A DNA stretch of 33,119 nucleotides from JBOGVA01 sp050692195 (GCA_050692195.1 JBOGVA010000009.1:1-33119), one strand, 5' to 3'; positions 1 to 8,843 are shown, counted from the stretch's first letter. Notes: generated from the sequence alone by a model not told the origin. Numbers and translations are program-made.

Positions 1-853
1 GGTAGAAGAAGTCGACCACGTCGCCGGCGGCGAACACGCCCTGGACGCTGGTCCGGGTGGTGGGCTCCTGAACGACGATGTAGCCCTGTTCCATGTCGAG
101 CTGCCCTTCGAACAGTCCCGTGTTCGGCGTGTGGCCGATCGCCACGAACAGGCCGCCCGCGGCGACCTCGCGGCTCTCCCCGCTCTTCACGTTCCTGATC
201 CGAGCGCCCGACACCTGTCCGTCTCCGAGCACCTCTTCCACGACGGAATCCCAGAGGAAACCGATCTTGTCGTGAACGAGCGCCCGATCCTGCATGATCT
301 TGGAGGCTCGCAGAGCGTCACGGCGGTGGATGACGGTGACCCTCGTGGCGAACCGGGTGAGGAACAGGGCCTCCTCCATCGCGGAGTCGCCCCCCCCGAC
401 CACCAGTACCTCCTGGCCCCGGAAGAAGAAGCCGTCACAGGTGGCGCAGGTTGACACGCCGCGGCCGAGCAGCCGTCGCTCCGATTCCAAGCCGAGCATC
501 TTGGCGGTGGCGCCGGTGGCGATGATGAGGGTCCGGGTCCGCCACTCCTCGTCGCCGGACCACACTCCGAACGGCCGCGACGACAGATCTACTCGGGTGG
601 CCTCCTGGTGCAGGAGCTCCGCCTCGAACCTCGCGGCCTGCTTCTCCATCTTCTCCATGAGCTCCGGGCCGAGGACGGCGTCTGGGAAGCCGGGATAGTT
701 CTCGACGTCGGTGGTGAGCATCAGCTGGCCGCCGGCGTCGATCCCCTTGAGCACCAGGGGTTCGAGGTTGGCCCGGGCCGCGTACAACGCCGCGGTGAGC
801 CCGGCGGGTCCCGAGCCCAGGATCACGACGTTCCGTTCCTGCACGGCGGCCAT
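1..853 (-). CDS. trxB: thioredoxin reductase (3' end beyond window)
   Basis: NADPH-dependent flavoenzyme that reduces thioredoxin in the cytoplasm. The 284 visible residues start at ATG 853 (MAAVQERN). They hold the FAD-binding GSGPAG near residues 12-17, the redox-active CATCDG with its cysteine pair near residue 136, the NADPH-binding GGGDSAMEEA near 152, an HRRDALRAS segment and the FAAGDV FAD motif close to the left edge. Only the last few dozen residues should be missing, since the family is about 310-330 long. It follows the sigma and anti-sigma genes on the same strand with a 74-base gap. This matches the sigM-rsmA-trxB2 order I recall from Mycobacterium, so co-regulation by the sigma factor is a reasonable inference. 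A trxA gene would be expected next, outside the window. Confidence 0.96.
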   Translation of the reverse strand, partial: MAAVQERNVVILGSGPAGLTAALYAARANLEPLVLKGIDAGGQLMLTTDVENYPGFPDAVLGPELMEKMEKQAARFEAELLHQEATRVDLSSRPFGVWSGDEEWRTRTLIIATGATAKMLGLESERRLLGRGVSTCATCDGFFFRGQEVLVVGGGDSAMEEALFLTRFATRVTVIHRRDALRASKIMQDRALVHDKIGFLWDSVVEEVLGDGQVSGARIRNVKSGESREVAAGGLFVAIGHTPNTGLFEGQLDMEQGYIVVQEPTTRTSVQGVFAAGDVVDFFY

Positions 854-927
854 TGTCCCATAGCAACGTGGAGCTCCCGACCCGTGTTCCCGGTTCCCGG
901 GTTCGAGCCGGCCGAACGGGCCGGGCG

Positions 928-1704
928 CTACAGGGCCTCTCGAGCGAAGTACAGGGGCTGGCACTCGCCCCGGCTCACCGCGACGAGCTCGAGGTGGCCG
1001 GGAGAGCCTTCGCTGCCGGGAACCACGAAGGCCCCGATGTAGGCCGGGGCGCCCTGGAAGGTGGCCTCCTCCAGGTAGGAGGGTTGGACGCCGGGGCCGA
1101 GTCCCGCTCCACGCTGGACGCAGTCGACGATCTCCTCCACCGCGACGGCCGGGGCCGCGGCAGGAGCACCAGCTTCGTCTTCTCTCAGTCTCGTCCCGGT
1201 GCCGGAGTCATCGGCGGCCCTGGCCTCGGCGGCCAGGCTCCGGGCAAGAGCGGCGAGCGAATCCGACGTGTGGTCGCCTCCCTGCTGGACCACGGGGTGC
1301 TCCGCGGCGGAGGTGGGGGCGCGCCCGGCGGCCTCGAAGTCGCCATTGCCGTCCGAGAGGAATCCGCCCATGATCACGAACACCGCCGCGACGGCCGCGG
1401 CCGCGGCCAGGCCGGCTCCCCAGGCCACCCGCTGCCACGTCCTCGCCCGGGATTCTCGGATGGGGATCGGCTCCGGGAGTCTCCGTAGAGCTGCCAGCCC
1501 GTCCGCAGCCAGGCCCGGACCTTCGAGCTCCGGCAAGGCCGACAGGGCCGACAGGGCCGACCGAGCCAGCTCGAGCTCCTCGCGGCAGAGGGCGCACGAC
1601 GCCAGGTGGGCCTCGACGGCCTCCCGCTCGGGTGGCGACGCCGAGCCGTCCACGTAGGCCGCGAGCTGCTCCTCGGGATGGGTCATGGGCGTGTCCTGGT
1701 TCAT
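928..1704 (-). CDS. anti-sigma factor, ZAS zinc-finger membrane protein (RsmA-like)
   Basis: A 258-residue protein that probably holds the upstream-encoded ECF sigma factor inactive at the membrane. The N-terminal cytoplasmic domain carries the anti-sigma zinc motif H33-x3-C37-x2-C40 (HLASCALC). An Ala/Val-rich membrane segment lies at about 93-115, followed by an outer domain of roughly 140 residues with two further cysteines, near 195 and 248. The ATG at 1704 overlaps the sigma factor stop codon as ATGA, so the two are probably translationally coupled; a second ATG at 1686 is possible. The next gene is trxB, which fits a thiol-linked control circuit, though nothing in the sequence proves that the outer cysteines sense redox state. 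Confidence 0.85.
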   Translation of the reverse strand: MNQDTPMTHPEEQLAAYVDGSASPPEREAVEAHLASCALCREELELARSALSALSALPELEGPGLAADGLAALRRLPEPIPIRESRARTWQRVAWGAGLAAAAAVAAVFVIMGGFLSDGNGDFEAAGRAPTSAAEHPVVQQGGDHTSDSLAALARSLAAEARAADDSGTGTRLREDEAGAPAAAPAVAVEEIVDCVQRGAGLGPGVQPSYLEEATFQGAPAYIGAFVVPGSEGSPGHLELVAVSRGECQPLYFAREAL

Positions 1705-2312
1705 GGGCTCGGAGGCTTGGACGGGGCGGGAAGGCTCTCGGGTTCCCTGGAGTCCCCTTTGAGGGCTCGTCCCAGGGAGACGCGGCCGCGATGCAGCCTC
1801 GACTTGACCGTTCCCACCGGGATCTCCAGCGATTCGGCGATCTCCTGGAGCGGGAGATCCTGGAGGTCGTGCATCACCAGGACGGCCCTGAACTCCTCGG
1901 GAACCGTGAGGAGCGCTCGCTGGACATCGACGGACTGGGCGGTCGCATCGGAGTGGTCGGGGGCGGGGGGCGGCTCGAGCCCTTCGGCGGCGTCGAGGCT
2001 GATCCCCTCGGGCCGTCGCCGGATGGTGTCGTAGCACGCGTTTACCGCGATTCGATGAAGCCATGTGGAGAACGCGGCCTCCCCGCGGAACGATCGGAGA
2101 TGCCGGAAGCAGGAGAGGAAGGCCTCCTGCGTGGCCTCCCTGGCGTCTTCCCGGCCCCCCAGCAGCCGGTAGGCCAAGTTGTAGACGCGGCGTTCGTGGC
2201 GCTGCATCAACGTGATGAACGCGTCTTCCCGGCCGTCCTGGAACAGGCGGACGAGCTCTCGGTCGGAGGGATCCGCCGCCCCGGCAGGTCCTCCTGCGGC
2301 TCCCCGACTCAA
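1701..2312 (-). CDS. sigM: ECF RNA polymerase sigma factor (SigM-like by synteny)
   Basis: A 203-residue sigma-70 of the extracytoplasmic-function type. Region 2 covers about residues 20-90, including LYRLL-like core-binding and STWLHRIAVN DNA-contacting segments. Region 4 covers about 128-180, with an IPVGTVKSRLHRGR helix-turn-helix. A proline-rich linker joins them. I chose the TTG at 2312 because a GGAG lies 8 bases upstream, it starts 31 bases after the kinase stop, and it gives a normal ECF length. An ATG at 2408 would overlap the kinase gene by more than 60 bases and add a low-complexity leader. The stop overlaps the anti-sigma start (ATGA). The symbol rests on gene order (murJ-kinase-sigma-antisigma-trxB), not on a phylogeny. 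Confidence 0.85.
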   Translation of the reverse strand: MSRGAAGGPAGAADPSDRELVRLFQDGREDAFITLMQRHERRVYNLAYRLLGGREDAREATQEAFLSCFRHLRSFRGEAAFSTWLHRIAVNACYDTIRRRPEGISLDAAEGLEPPPAPDHSDATAQSVDVQRALLTVPEEFRAVLVMHDLQDLPLQEIAESLEIPVGTVKSRLHRGRVSLGRALKGDSREPESLPAPSKPPSP

Positions 2313-2343
2313 GGGTCCGTCTCCGTGGACCGGCCCGTGCTCG

Positions 2344-3846
2344 TCACCCGGTCCCCAACAGGTCGACCTCCGAGATGGCCGCGGCGAAGCGGCCGTCGTC
2401 GGGCCCAAGTTGGACGATCCAGATCATGACCCCGGAGGTCCTGGCCGGCTCCAGGTCGACGACCGCCTCGCCGGAGCGAATCTCGAACGTCGTGGACCCA
2501 TCCACCGACCGGATCGGCCCGGACAGGCTCTCCGGACTCGAGCCCGGCAGCAGCTGGAAGGCCCAACCGTCGATCGGGCTGGTGATCGTCACCCTGGTCA
2601 CCTCGGGATCTCCATCGAGCTCGAACCAGAAGCCGAGGCCGTCCTTCAGTCCACCGAACGCGCCCGTGTTGTAGTGGTCGGTCTCCCAGGCGGTCGACGG
2701 GTCGCCGTCCACGGCCAGCGGTACCTCCTCGGGGTGCTCGGAGCGGTCGTTTCCCTGAGGATCGAAGTCCTTGGCCTCGGCGATGGCCAGCTTGCGGAAG
2801 CGGGCCGGCGGCTCGTCGGTCTCCCCGGCGGCCGGCCTGATGCCCAGGGGACCGCCCAGCTGTAGACGCCCCACGGCGAGGCCGCCCGCCACGACGACCC
2901 CCGCCAGGACGATGAGCACGAGCGGAACGAGCAGCCAGGAACGGAACGTGGAATCCGTCCCCGCGGCTTCGCGTTGGCGCGTCCGAGGGATCGCGCGGGT
3001 TGCCGCGGGCTTCCCCCAGCCGGCGTGGCGTTCCAGGGCCGCCCGCATGGCATCCGCCGAGGGGAAGCGATCCTGGGGGTTGCGAGCGAGGGCGCGGAGC
3101 ACTGCCGTCTCCAGGTCCGCTGGGATCCCCGGACGGATGGCGCTCGGGGGCAGCGGCGCCCTCGAGAGCCGCATCATGGCCGTGGCCAGGTCGTTCTCCC
3201 CTGCGAAGGGAGGCCGCCCCGTCAACATCTCGTACAGGACCACGCCAAGCGAGTACAGGTCGGACCGGCCATCGACCTCCCCATCGTGGACCTGCTCCGG
3301 GGACAGGTAGCGAGCCGTCCCGATCACGGCGCCCGTGGCCGTCAGGTCGTAGGTATCGAAGGCCGCCTTGGCGATGCCGAAGTCGGTCACCTTCACGCGC
3401 CCGTCGCCCCCGACCAGGATGTTGGCCGGTTTGACGTCGCGATGGGTCAGCCCGGCGGAGTGCGCGAAGGCCAGCGCGGCGAGGACCGGCAGGATCAGCT
3501 CGAGGGCCTGTGCCGGGTCCATGCCACCCTTCCGTCCAAGGAGTTCGCGGAGCGTTGCTCCCTCGAAATGCTCCATGACGATGTACCTGATTCCTTCGTC
3601 CTGGCCCGCGTCGAACACGCTGATGATGTTGGGATGGGTGAGCCGGGCGGCGGCGACGGCCTCTCTTTGGAACCGTTCGGCGAAGCCTGGGTCGGCCGCG
3701 AGCTCCGGCCGAAGGACCTTCACCGCGACCATTCTGGCCAGGACCTCGTCCCGGGCCCGCCAGACCGAGGCCATCCCACCGGTCGCGATGAGCTCCTCCA
3801 GCACGTAGCGACCGGCCAGCCGCCGGTCCGGCGCGACCGCCTCCAT
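2344..3846 (-). CDS. transmembrane Ser/Thr protein kinase with extracytoplasmic discoidin-like domain
   Basis: A 500-residue PknB-type kinase. The cytoplasmic kinase domain spans about residues 13-275 and has all the main catalytic elements: glycine-rich ATGGMASV (21-28), VAVK with K43, alphaC E62, HRDVKPANIL with D137 and N142, DFG 155-157 and SPE 182-184. A basic juxtamembrane stretch leads to one membrane helix at about 304-326. The outer part (about 350-500) has a DGDPSTAWETDHY segment typical of F5/8-type C (discoidin-like) beta-sandwiches. In M. tuberculosis, as I recall, a similar domain order (pseudokinase, helix, jelly-roll) is fused to MurJ; here it is a separate protein and looks catalytically competent. 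The start is ATG 3846; no clear Shine-Dalgarno is present, but a TACACT hexamer sits 9 bases upstream. Confidence 0.93.
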   Translation of the reverse strand: MEAVAPDRRLAGRYVLEELIATGGMASVWRARDEVLARMVAVKVLRPELAADPGFAERFQREAVAAARLTHPNIISVFDAGQDEGIRYIVMEHFEGATLRELLGRKGGMDPAQALELILPVLAALAFAHSAGLTHRDVKPANILVGGDGRVKVTDFGIAKAAFDTYDLTATGAVIGTARYLSPEQVHDGEVDGRSDLYSLGVVLYEMLTGRPPFAGENDLATAMMRLSRAPLPPSAIRPGIPADLETAVLRALARNPQDRFPSADAMRAALERHAGWGKPAATRAIPRTRQREAAGTDSTFRSWLLVPLVLIVLAGVVVAGGLAVGRLQLGGPLGIRPAAGETDEPPARFRKLAIAEAKDFDPQGNDRSEHPEEVPLAVDGDPSTAWETDHYNTGAFGGLKDGLGFWFELDGDPEVTRVTITSPIDGWAFQLLPGSSPESLSGPIRSVDGSTTFEIRSGEAVVDLEPARTSGVMIWIVQLGPDDGRFAAAISEVDLLGTG

Positions 3847-3855
3847 GGCCAGGCC

Positions 3856-3887
3856 AGTGTACCCGCGACCACCTTCGTCACCGGCAA
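3856..3887 (-). promoter_or_regulatory. possible promoter of the kinase-sigma-antisigma-trxB genes
   Basis: On the minus strand a TACACT hexamer (3861-3856) lies 9 bases before the kinase ATG. A TTGCCG (3887-3882) lies 20 bases further upstream, a long spacer. The 108-base gap in which it sits is the only sizeable gap between murJ and trxB. The short distance to the start codon would give a leaderless or nearly leaderless mRNA. Confidence 0.35.
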
Positions 3888-3954
3888 AGCCGCCAGGCAG
3901 CCGAGCGTTCGTGTGGCTCGAGGCGATCCTCGCGCCCTTCGCCCGGGAGGCGGG

Positions 3955-4368
3955 CTACGGTGGCAGCGGTCCTTCGCGGACCGTCGACCTCCGTACGCCG
4001 AAGCGTCGAAGGAACGAGACCCGGCTGATCACGATGGTGGTGGCCGTCTTCACCGTGGTGACGGTGACCGAACCATCCCCTCCTATACCCACGTCCGTCA
4101 CGCGGGTGTCCGGGTCCTTCTCCTCCGCCGCCGAGAGGGCGAAGATCTGTGCCTGGCGCGCGTCCTTGCCCCGGCTGTAGATCTCCACTCCCGCTTGTGC
4201 CGCAGTGGCCGCAACGTCCTTCGCCTTGACCTGAGCCACGAGCACCTGACCACCCTCGTAGAGGGCGAGCCCGATCACGGTGAAGATGAGGAGTGCCTGG
4301 ACCAGAAGGCTAGTGATGATCCCCCGCTCGTCGTGCAATGACGGCTTGATCGGCCCGGCCTCCTTCAC
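3955..4368 (-). CDS. small single-pass membrane protein, TadE-like
   Basis: A 137-residue protein starting at GTG 4368, which overlaps the murJ stop as GTGA. After a short charged N-terminus with a DERG sequence comes one hydrophobic helix (about 17-37), then a helical AQVKAKDVAATAAQAG stretch and a basic C-terminus. DERG followed by one helix and an Ala-rich amphipathic stretch is the layout of TadE/TadG pseudopilin-like proteins, but the conserved glutamate of that signal is not obvious, so the family call is tentative. Its place between murJ and the kinase, with start-stop overlap to murJ, suggests co-expression with cell-wall precursor export. No enzymatic motif is visible. Confidence 0.7.
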   Translation of the reverse strand: MKEAGPIKPSLHDERGIITSLLVQALLIFTVIGLALYEGGQVLVAQVKAKDVAATAAQAGVEIYSRGKDARQAQIFALSAAEEKDPDTRVTDVGIGGDGSVTVTTVKTATTIVISRVSFLRRFGVRRSTVREGPLPP

Positions 4369-6074
4369 GACCGGCCCACCCTGGCCATGACGAATTGCCT
4401 GATCAACCTGAGCTCCTGCAAGCGGAACAGCTGGGCCAGCCCGAGGAAGCACCCAATCCCGGCGACCACGGCCGCGCCGACCTGGATGGCCTGCGCTCCG
4501 AGGTCGGCCGTGCCCAGCGTGGCGGCCATCAACCGGGCGACCGCATAGGCGGTCGCCCCTGTGGCCGCTCCGGCCACGGCGATCTGGCCGAGGGCCTTCG
4601 CCAGGCCACGGCCACCCAGCCCGCCCAGCCTCCGACGGAGGATGAGGGCGGAAACCAGCGCGGCGAACGTGTACGCGGTGGCGTGTCCCAAGGCAAGACC
4701 CTCCACCTGTAGGTATCGGAAGAACACGAGGTTCACCACAGTGTTCAGCCCCACCGCGCCGACATTGATGATCGCCGGCATGCGGGTGTCCTGCATGGCG
4801 TAGAAGGCCCGCAGGAACAGTTGGAAGGCGCAGAAGGGCAGGAGGCCGAGCGAGAACCCCGTGAGGATCCCGGCCACGAGCTCGGTGCTCTCGGCTCGCA
4901 TCACGCCGTGCTCGAGCAGGACGCGAACGATGGGTTCGGCCAGCGCGATGTATCCGAACGCTGCCGGGACGACGATGAACGCAGTCCCCCGGATACCCCG
5001 GGAGAGCTGCAACCGGAAGGTATCCCGCTCCCCGTCCAGCCAGCGCGACGAAAGGGTGGGCAGCAGGGCCGTCATGATCGAGACGGCGAAGACGGCGTAG
5101 GGAAGCTGGAAGAAGATGAAGGCGGCCGCGTACGCGGTGTAGCCACCCTGAACGCTTGCAGCCAGCAGGATCACGACCAGCAGGCCGAGCTGGTTGACGA
5201 TCACGTACATGAAGGCCCACCCGGCCAGCCTGACGATCTTCCTGAATCCCCGGTCCCACAGATCGAGCGTCCAGCGGTACCTGAAGCCCAGAGCCCGGAG
5301 CGAGGGCCACAGGGCAACCGTCATCCCGATCACGCCCAGAGTCGTGCCGATCGCCAGCACGTATCGCTGAAGATCGGTGATCGTTTCCGGGCGCGAACCT
5401 CCGGGAAGGGCGGCGAAGGTGAAGAACGTCGCCATGGCGATCAGGTTGTTCACGATCGGAGCGAACATCGGGGCGGCGAATCGCCGGTGGGCATTCAGCA
5501 GGCCGGTGGCCACTCCGGCCCCCAGCCCGTAGAAGACGATCTGGGGCATGAACCATTTCAGAAAGAAGGAGGCGAGCTCTCGCATCGACTCGGCCTCCGG
5601 CCCGGAGGCTCGGTACGTGTACATGCGGATGAGGGGCTCGGAGAACACGATGCCGAGCAGCATCAGCGCGCCCAGGATCAGGATGGAGAACGTGAGGAGG
5701 GAACGGGCGGTATGCCAGGCCTGCTCTCGTCCTTCGCCTTCGAGGCGCTCGACGAACACCGGGATGAAGATCGAGGAGATCATCCCGCCGAGGGCCAGGT
5801 CGTACACGATGTTCGGGGTGGTGTTGGCGACGTTGTAGGCGTCGGCCAGGCGGCTCTCGGCGACGCCCAGGGCGAAGGCCATCGCTGCCAGGCGGAGGAA
5901 CCCGGTGAGGCGGGACAGCGCCGTCCCCAACGACATGACCGCCGACTGTCGAACGACCGCCCGGGTCGAGTCCGCGGGGGGCTCTTGCGCGGAGGGGGCC
6001 GGGAGCGGTCCGGTGTCCTCCGGAGTATCGGGAGGGCTCAGCCCGTCCGTCGCGGCAGGAACCTCCTTCCCCAC
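4365..6074 (-). CDS. murJ: lipid II flippase MurJ (MviN family)
   Basis: Membrane protein that moves the peptidoglycan precursor lipid II to the outer face. The N-terminal SRLTGFLR followed by the ANTTPNIVYDLALGG segment and the long series of hydrophobic helices (the family has 14) are typical of MurJ. I place the start at GTG 6074, giving 569 residues and a 37-base overlap with the DUF6049 gene. This keeps the conserved stretch just before MSLGTALSRL, but adds a proline-rich cytoplasmic tail of about 35 residues. ATG 5936 (523 residues) is the alternative; neither has a strong ribosome-binding site. Unlike mycobacterial MviN, as I recall it, no pseudokinase follows the helices; the protein ends shortly after the last one. 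It is placed between DUF6049 and a TadE-like gene. Confidence 0.93.
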   Translation of the reverse strand: MGKEVPAATDGLSPPDTPEDTGPLPAPSAQEPPADSTRAVVRQSAVMSLGTALSRLTGFLRLAAMAFALGVAESRLADAYNVANTTPNIVYDLALGGMISSIFIPVFVERLEGEGREQAWHTARSLLTFSILILGALMLLGIVFSEPLIRMYTYRASGPEAESMRELASFFLKWFMPQIVFYGLGAGVATGLLNAHRRFAAPMFAPIVNNLIAMATFFTFAALPGGSRPETITDLQRYVLAIGTTLGVIGMTVALWPSLRALGFRYRWTLDLWDRGFRKIVRLAGWAFMYVIVNQLGLLVVILLAASVQGGYTAYAAAFIFFQLPYAVFAVSIMTALLPTLSSRWLDGERDTFRLQLSRGIRGTAFIVVPAAFGYIALAEPIVRVLLEHGVMRAESTELVAGILTGFSLGLLPFCAFQLFLRAFYAMQDTRMPAIINVGAVGLNTVVNLVFFRYLQVEGLALGHATAYTFAALVSALILRRRLGGLGGRGLAKALGQIAVAGAATGATAYAVARLMAATLGTADLGAQAIQVGAAVVAGIGCFLGLAQLFRLQELRLIRQFVMARVGRS

Positions 6075-8050
6075 CAGCCCATGAGGAACAGCGCTGCGCC
6101 GATCGTCAGGAACAGCGCAACGCGGTTGTAGGCCGTCGATCGGATGATCATGTCCGCCTCTGCGATCGTCGCGGCGCCGGTAGCGGATCCGAACGTACGA
6201 AGCCGGATCCTGAAAGGTATCCGGCCCGTGGTCTGCGCGAGCACCGGAAAGGTGAGCGTTCGCGATGCGGAGGGCAGGATGACCAGTTGGGAGTCTCCGC
6301 TGGGGAACTCGAGCCGCCGGTCGGCCACGAACTCGAGCTGGACCCTCATCTGGAAGCCGGACCGATTCCTCAGGGTGATCGGGATGCTTCCCCTCCGCGA
6401 GGTCAAGGTGAGGACGCCTTCGTCGACTGTGATTCCTTCGTAGGTACGATCGATCGCTTGATTCACCGAATCGATGAAGGCCCGGCCGAGCGAGGGTGAG
6501 GTCGCCCCAGCCCCCTCCGCCACCAGCAGGTTCTGCTGAAGGCGGTCCACCATTGGACCGGACCCCAAGGCCGTCCGCCCGAACTGCCCGAGCGTTGCCC
6601 TGGCCCGCAACAGTTGGCTCAGATAGCTCTGCCCGATCCCCGGGTAGTCGCGGGCCAGAAGCCCGCGGACCCGTTGCTGCGGCACGACTTCGACCAGCCT
6701 CGAGGCCGTCGAGGGCGCCAGCCAGGGAGAGCGGCGGACGAGCTCCGCGAACCTCTTCAGGAAACCGGCGGGAAGGGCCGGATCCTCGGGGAACAAGACC
6801 GCCGCGCCTCGGCCGGCGGTGCCGGGCAGCTCCAGCCAGGTGGCGGCGAGAGCTCCGAGGGCGGCGTGGGCAGCAAGCGCGGGATCCGCTATGGCGGCCA
6901 CCGCGATGGCAGGGACCCTGGGGTCGGGAACGATCGTGGCGAAGGAGCTGGTGCCTTCGCGCAACCTGACCACAGAGGGCGGGCTGAACATGAGCCCCTC
7001 CGGCGTCGGCAGGAAGTTCGCGTCCACGAGGAGGGTGGTCGTGCCGAGCTGACCCAGCCTGGCCAGGGCGGGCGGGTCGAGCTGAGAGAGGGGGGGACGG
7101 ATGACGTCTCGGCTCGGCGCCTTGCCCAGCGCCGTCTCGACCAGCGTTCGACCCCTCTCCAGGAGCGTCTGCAGCTCGTGCCCGAGCCCAGCTCCTTCCA
7201 GCGCGGGAAGTGGCGGATCCCCGAAGGGATAGGCGACGATCTGGACCTCGGGGTGCCGGGCCAGAGCCTGGAGCCTCTCCAGCAGTCGGGCGGCGTCGGC
7301 CGACCCGGCCTCTCCTTCCTCGACGTTCCGGCTCTGTCCCCGGGGATCGAGGATGCGATAGCCGTCGGACATCTGCGTGAGCTGGTCGACGAGCGTCGTG
7401 GAGACCACCAAGTCGAGCGCCTTCGAGCGCGCTGCCTCGAGCGCGTCCACCGCGGCGTGGAGGCGGCCTCCGGGAGCGATGTCCGCCTCCAGGGAGCCCG
7501 GCAGGAACGTGCCGTCGGGGCCGTACTGGAGCGCCGCGGAGAGAACCCACGTCCACGCCAGGTTGAGGGGAACCTGGGGCCGTTCGGACAGGAAGATCAG
7601 GGGAGAGCGGAGAGACCCCACGGGCGTGTCGCCGGACATGAGCTCGACCTTCAGCGGGTAGATGACGCTCTCGCCCCTGGCCTGCAGGACGTCGAGGGCT
7701 TGCCGGACGTTGAACAGACGCGTTTCGCCCGGCTCCAACGAGCCACTCTGGGCGAATGGGTAGGCGAACAGGATGCTGGTGGCGTCCGAGGTCAGCGAGA
7801 GCTCGTAGACGGACCGAGATCGGGCGGGGGAGTGGATGACCAGGACGATCGTGAGCGCGCTCAGGCTTTCGCCGGACTGGTTGGTGGCCTGGAAGGAGAG
7901 CTCGAGCGGACGTCTCCCGTCGTTCCACGGCGATTGCGAGGCCAGTCGCAGGGCAACGGACGGTGGAGCTTGGGCCAAGGAGCTCGAAACGGGGAGCCCG
8001 CCGCTCACCGACAACAGGACGGCGATGAGGCAGATCAGCGTTCTTCGCAC
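6038..8050 (-). CDS. DUF6049 family secreted, membrane-anchored protein
   Basis: A 670-residue exported protein of unknown function with a signal peptide (about 1-27: MRRTL, hydrophobic core, then SSSLA) and one C-terminal membrane helix at about 643-661 followed by a basic tail, so nearly the whole chain faces outward. The middle holds a large domain with a DLVVSTTLVDQL segment and a later beta-rich region. It corresponds in position, size and layout to Rv3909 next to mviN in Mycobacterium, as I recall. The constant link with murJ suggests a role in envelope assembly, but no catalytic motif is recognisable. The start is GTG 8050, 25 bases after the stop of the permease gene. Confidence 0.85.
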   Translation of the reverse strand: MRRTLICLIAVLLSVSGGLPVSSSLAQAPPSVALRLASQSPWNDGRRPLELSFQATNQSGESLSALTIVLVIHSPARSRSVYELSLTSDATSILFAYPFAQSGSLEPGETRLFNVRQALDVLQARGESVIYPLKVELMSGDTPVGSLRSPLIFLSERPQVPLNLAWTWVLSAALQYGPDGTFLPGSLEADIAPGGRLHAAVDALEAARSKALDLVVSTTLVDQLTQMSDGYRILDPRGQSRNVEEGEAGSADAARLLERLQALARHPEVQIVAYPFGDPPLPALEGAGLGHELQTLLERGRTLVETALGKAPSRDVIRPPLSQLDPPALARLGQLGTTTLLVDANFLPTPEGLMFSPPSVVRLREGTSSFATIVPDPRVPAIAVAAIADPALAAHAALGALAATWLELPGTAGRGAAVLFPEDPALPAGFLKRFAELVRRSPWLAPSTASRLVEVVPQQRVRGLLARDYPGIGQSYLSQLLRARATLGQFGRTALGSGPMVDRLQQNLLVAEGAGATSPSLGRAFIDSVNQAIDRTYEGITVDEGVLTLTSRRGSIPITLRNRSGFQMRVQLEFVADRRLEFPSGDSQLVILPSASRTLTFPVLAQTTGRIPFRIRLRTFGSATGAATIAEADMIIRSTAYNRVALFLTIGAALFLMGWWGRRFLPRRTG

Positions 8051-8075
8051 GGCGGCGCGGCCATTCTAGGCAACT

Positions 8076-8843
8076 TCATGTGACCAGCTCGTGGATCTGG
8101 AACGCCCCGTAGGCGACGGCGACGACCAGCAGGAAGCTCGCCACGACCACCCTGAGCGTGCTCTCACGGGCCCCGACGGTCCACCGGGAACCGAGGGCTG
8201 CACCGGGTATCACTCCCAGCGAGAGCCACAGAAAGATCGCCCAGTCGATGTGACCGAGCACTGCATGCACGATGGTTCCGGGAATGACCATGAACGCGAT
8301 GATCACCAACGAGGTTCCCAGCGTGCGCTTGAGGGGCATACCCAGGATCCCGGTCATCACCGGGACCAGAACCACGCCTCCGCCTATGCCGAGCAGGCCC
8401 GAGGCGAAACCCGCCGCCAGCCCTGTCGCCGCGATCGCCTCTTTCGAGGGCCGCACCGGCCGTTCCGGGATCTCCTCGACGGGCCTTCCCCAGCCGACCC
8501 GGATCGCCTGCAACGCGATCAGTCCGGCCGTCACCAGGAGGAGCACCCGAGCCTCCACGATCCGGGTGAGGGCTGCGCCGCCGACCGCGCCCAGGACGCC
8601 GGGCGGGGCCGCCCATGCGACGGCGCGCCAGTCGATGTGCCCCGCGCGCCGGTAGGCCTGCATGCCGCTCAAGGTGGCGGGGAAGATCACCGGGAGGGGC
8701 GTGCCCACCGCGATGATCGGAGGAGCGCCCAGGACCACGTGGACGGCGGGATTGGTGAGGATCGCCCCGCCGACCCCGAAGGCTCCGGCCAGCAGGCCCG
8801 CGACGAATCCGGAGAGGATCCCGAGGATGGCCTCCGTGAGCAC
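8076..8843 (-). CDS. TauE/SafE-family membrane permease
   Basis: A 255-residue integral membrane protein with two related halves. Each half opens with a Gly-rich helix: GFVAGLLAGAFGVGG at residues 12-26 and GFASGLLGIGGG at about 145-156. That duplication and the 7-8 hydrophobic segments define the TauE/SafE (DUF81) family, which exports or imports sulfite, organosulfonates or other small anions; the substrate cannot be read here. The start is GTG 8843, 7 bases after the Nudix stop, so the two are likely in one transcript. A longer reading up to 8993 would run inside the Nudix gene and adds a non-membrane, Arg-rich leader, so I reject it. I recall no such gene between mutT4 and Rv3909 in Mycobacterium. 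Confidence 0.88.
   Translation of the reverse strand: MLTEAILGILSGFVAGLLAGAFGVGGAILTNPAVHVVLGAPPIIAVGTPLPVIFPATLSGMQAYRRAGHIDWRAVAWAAPPGVLGAVGGAALTRIVEARVLLLVTAGLIALQAIRVGWGRPVEEIPERPVRPSKEAIAATGLAAGFASGLLGIGGGVVLVPVMTGILGMPLKRTLGTSLVIIAFMVIPGTIVHAVLGHIDWAIFLWLSLGVIPGAALGSRWTVGARESTLRVVVASFLLVVAVAYGAFQIHELVT

Noticed and set aside
4821..6131. Long plus-strand open frame of 436 codons opposite murJ
   Set aside because: It is a mirror of the GC-rich murJ codons, low in hydrophobic residues, with no motif and no start signal; the murJ frame explains the sequence.
6074..7928. Extension of the murJ frame far upstream (1187 codons)
   Set aside because: The added part is an Arg/Pro/Gly-rich shadow of the DUF6049 gene; no fusion is supported.
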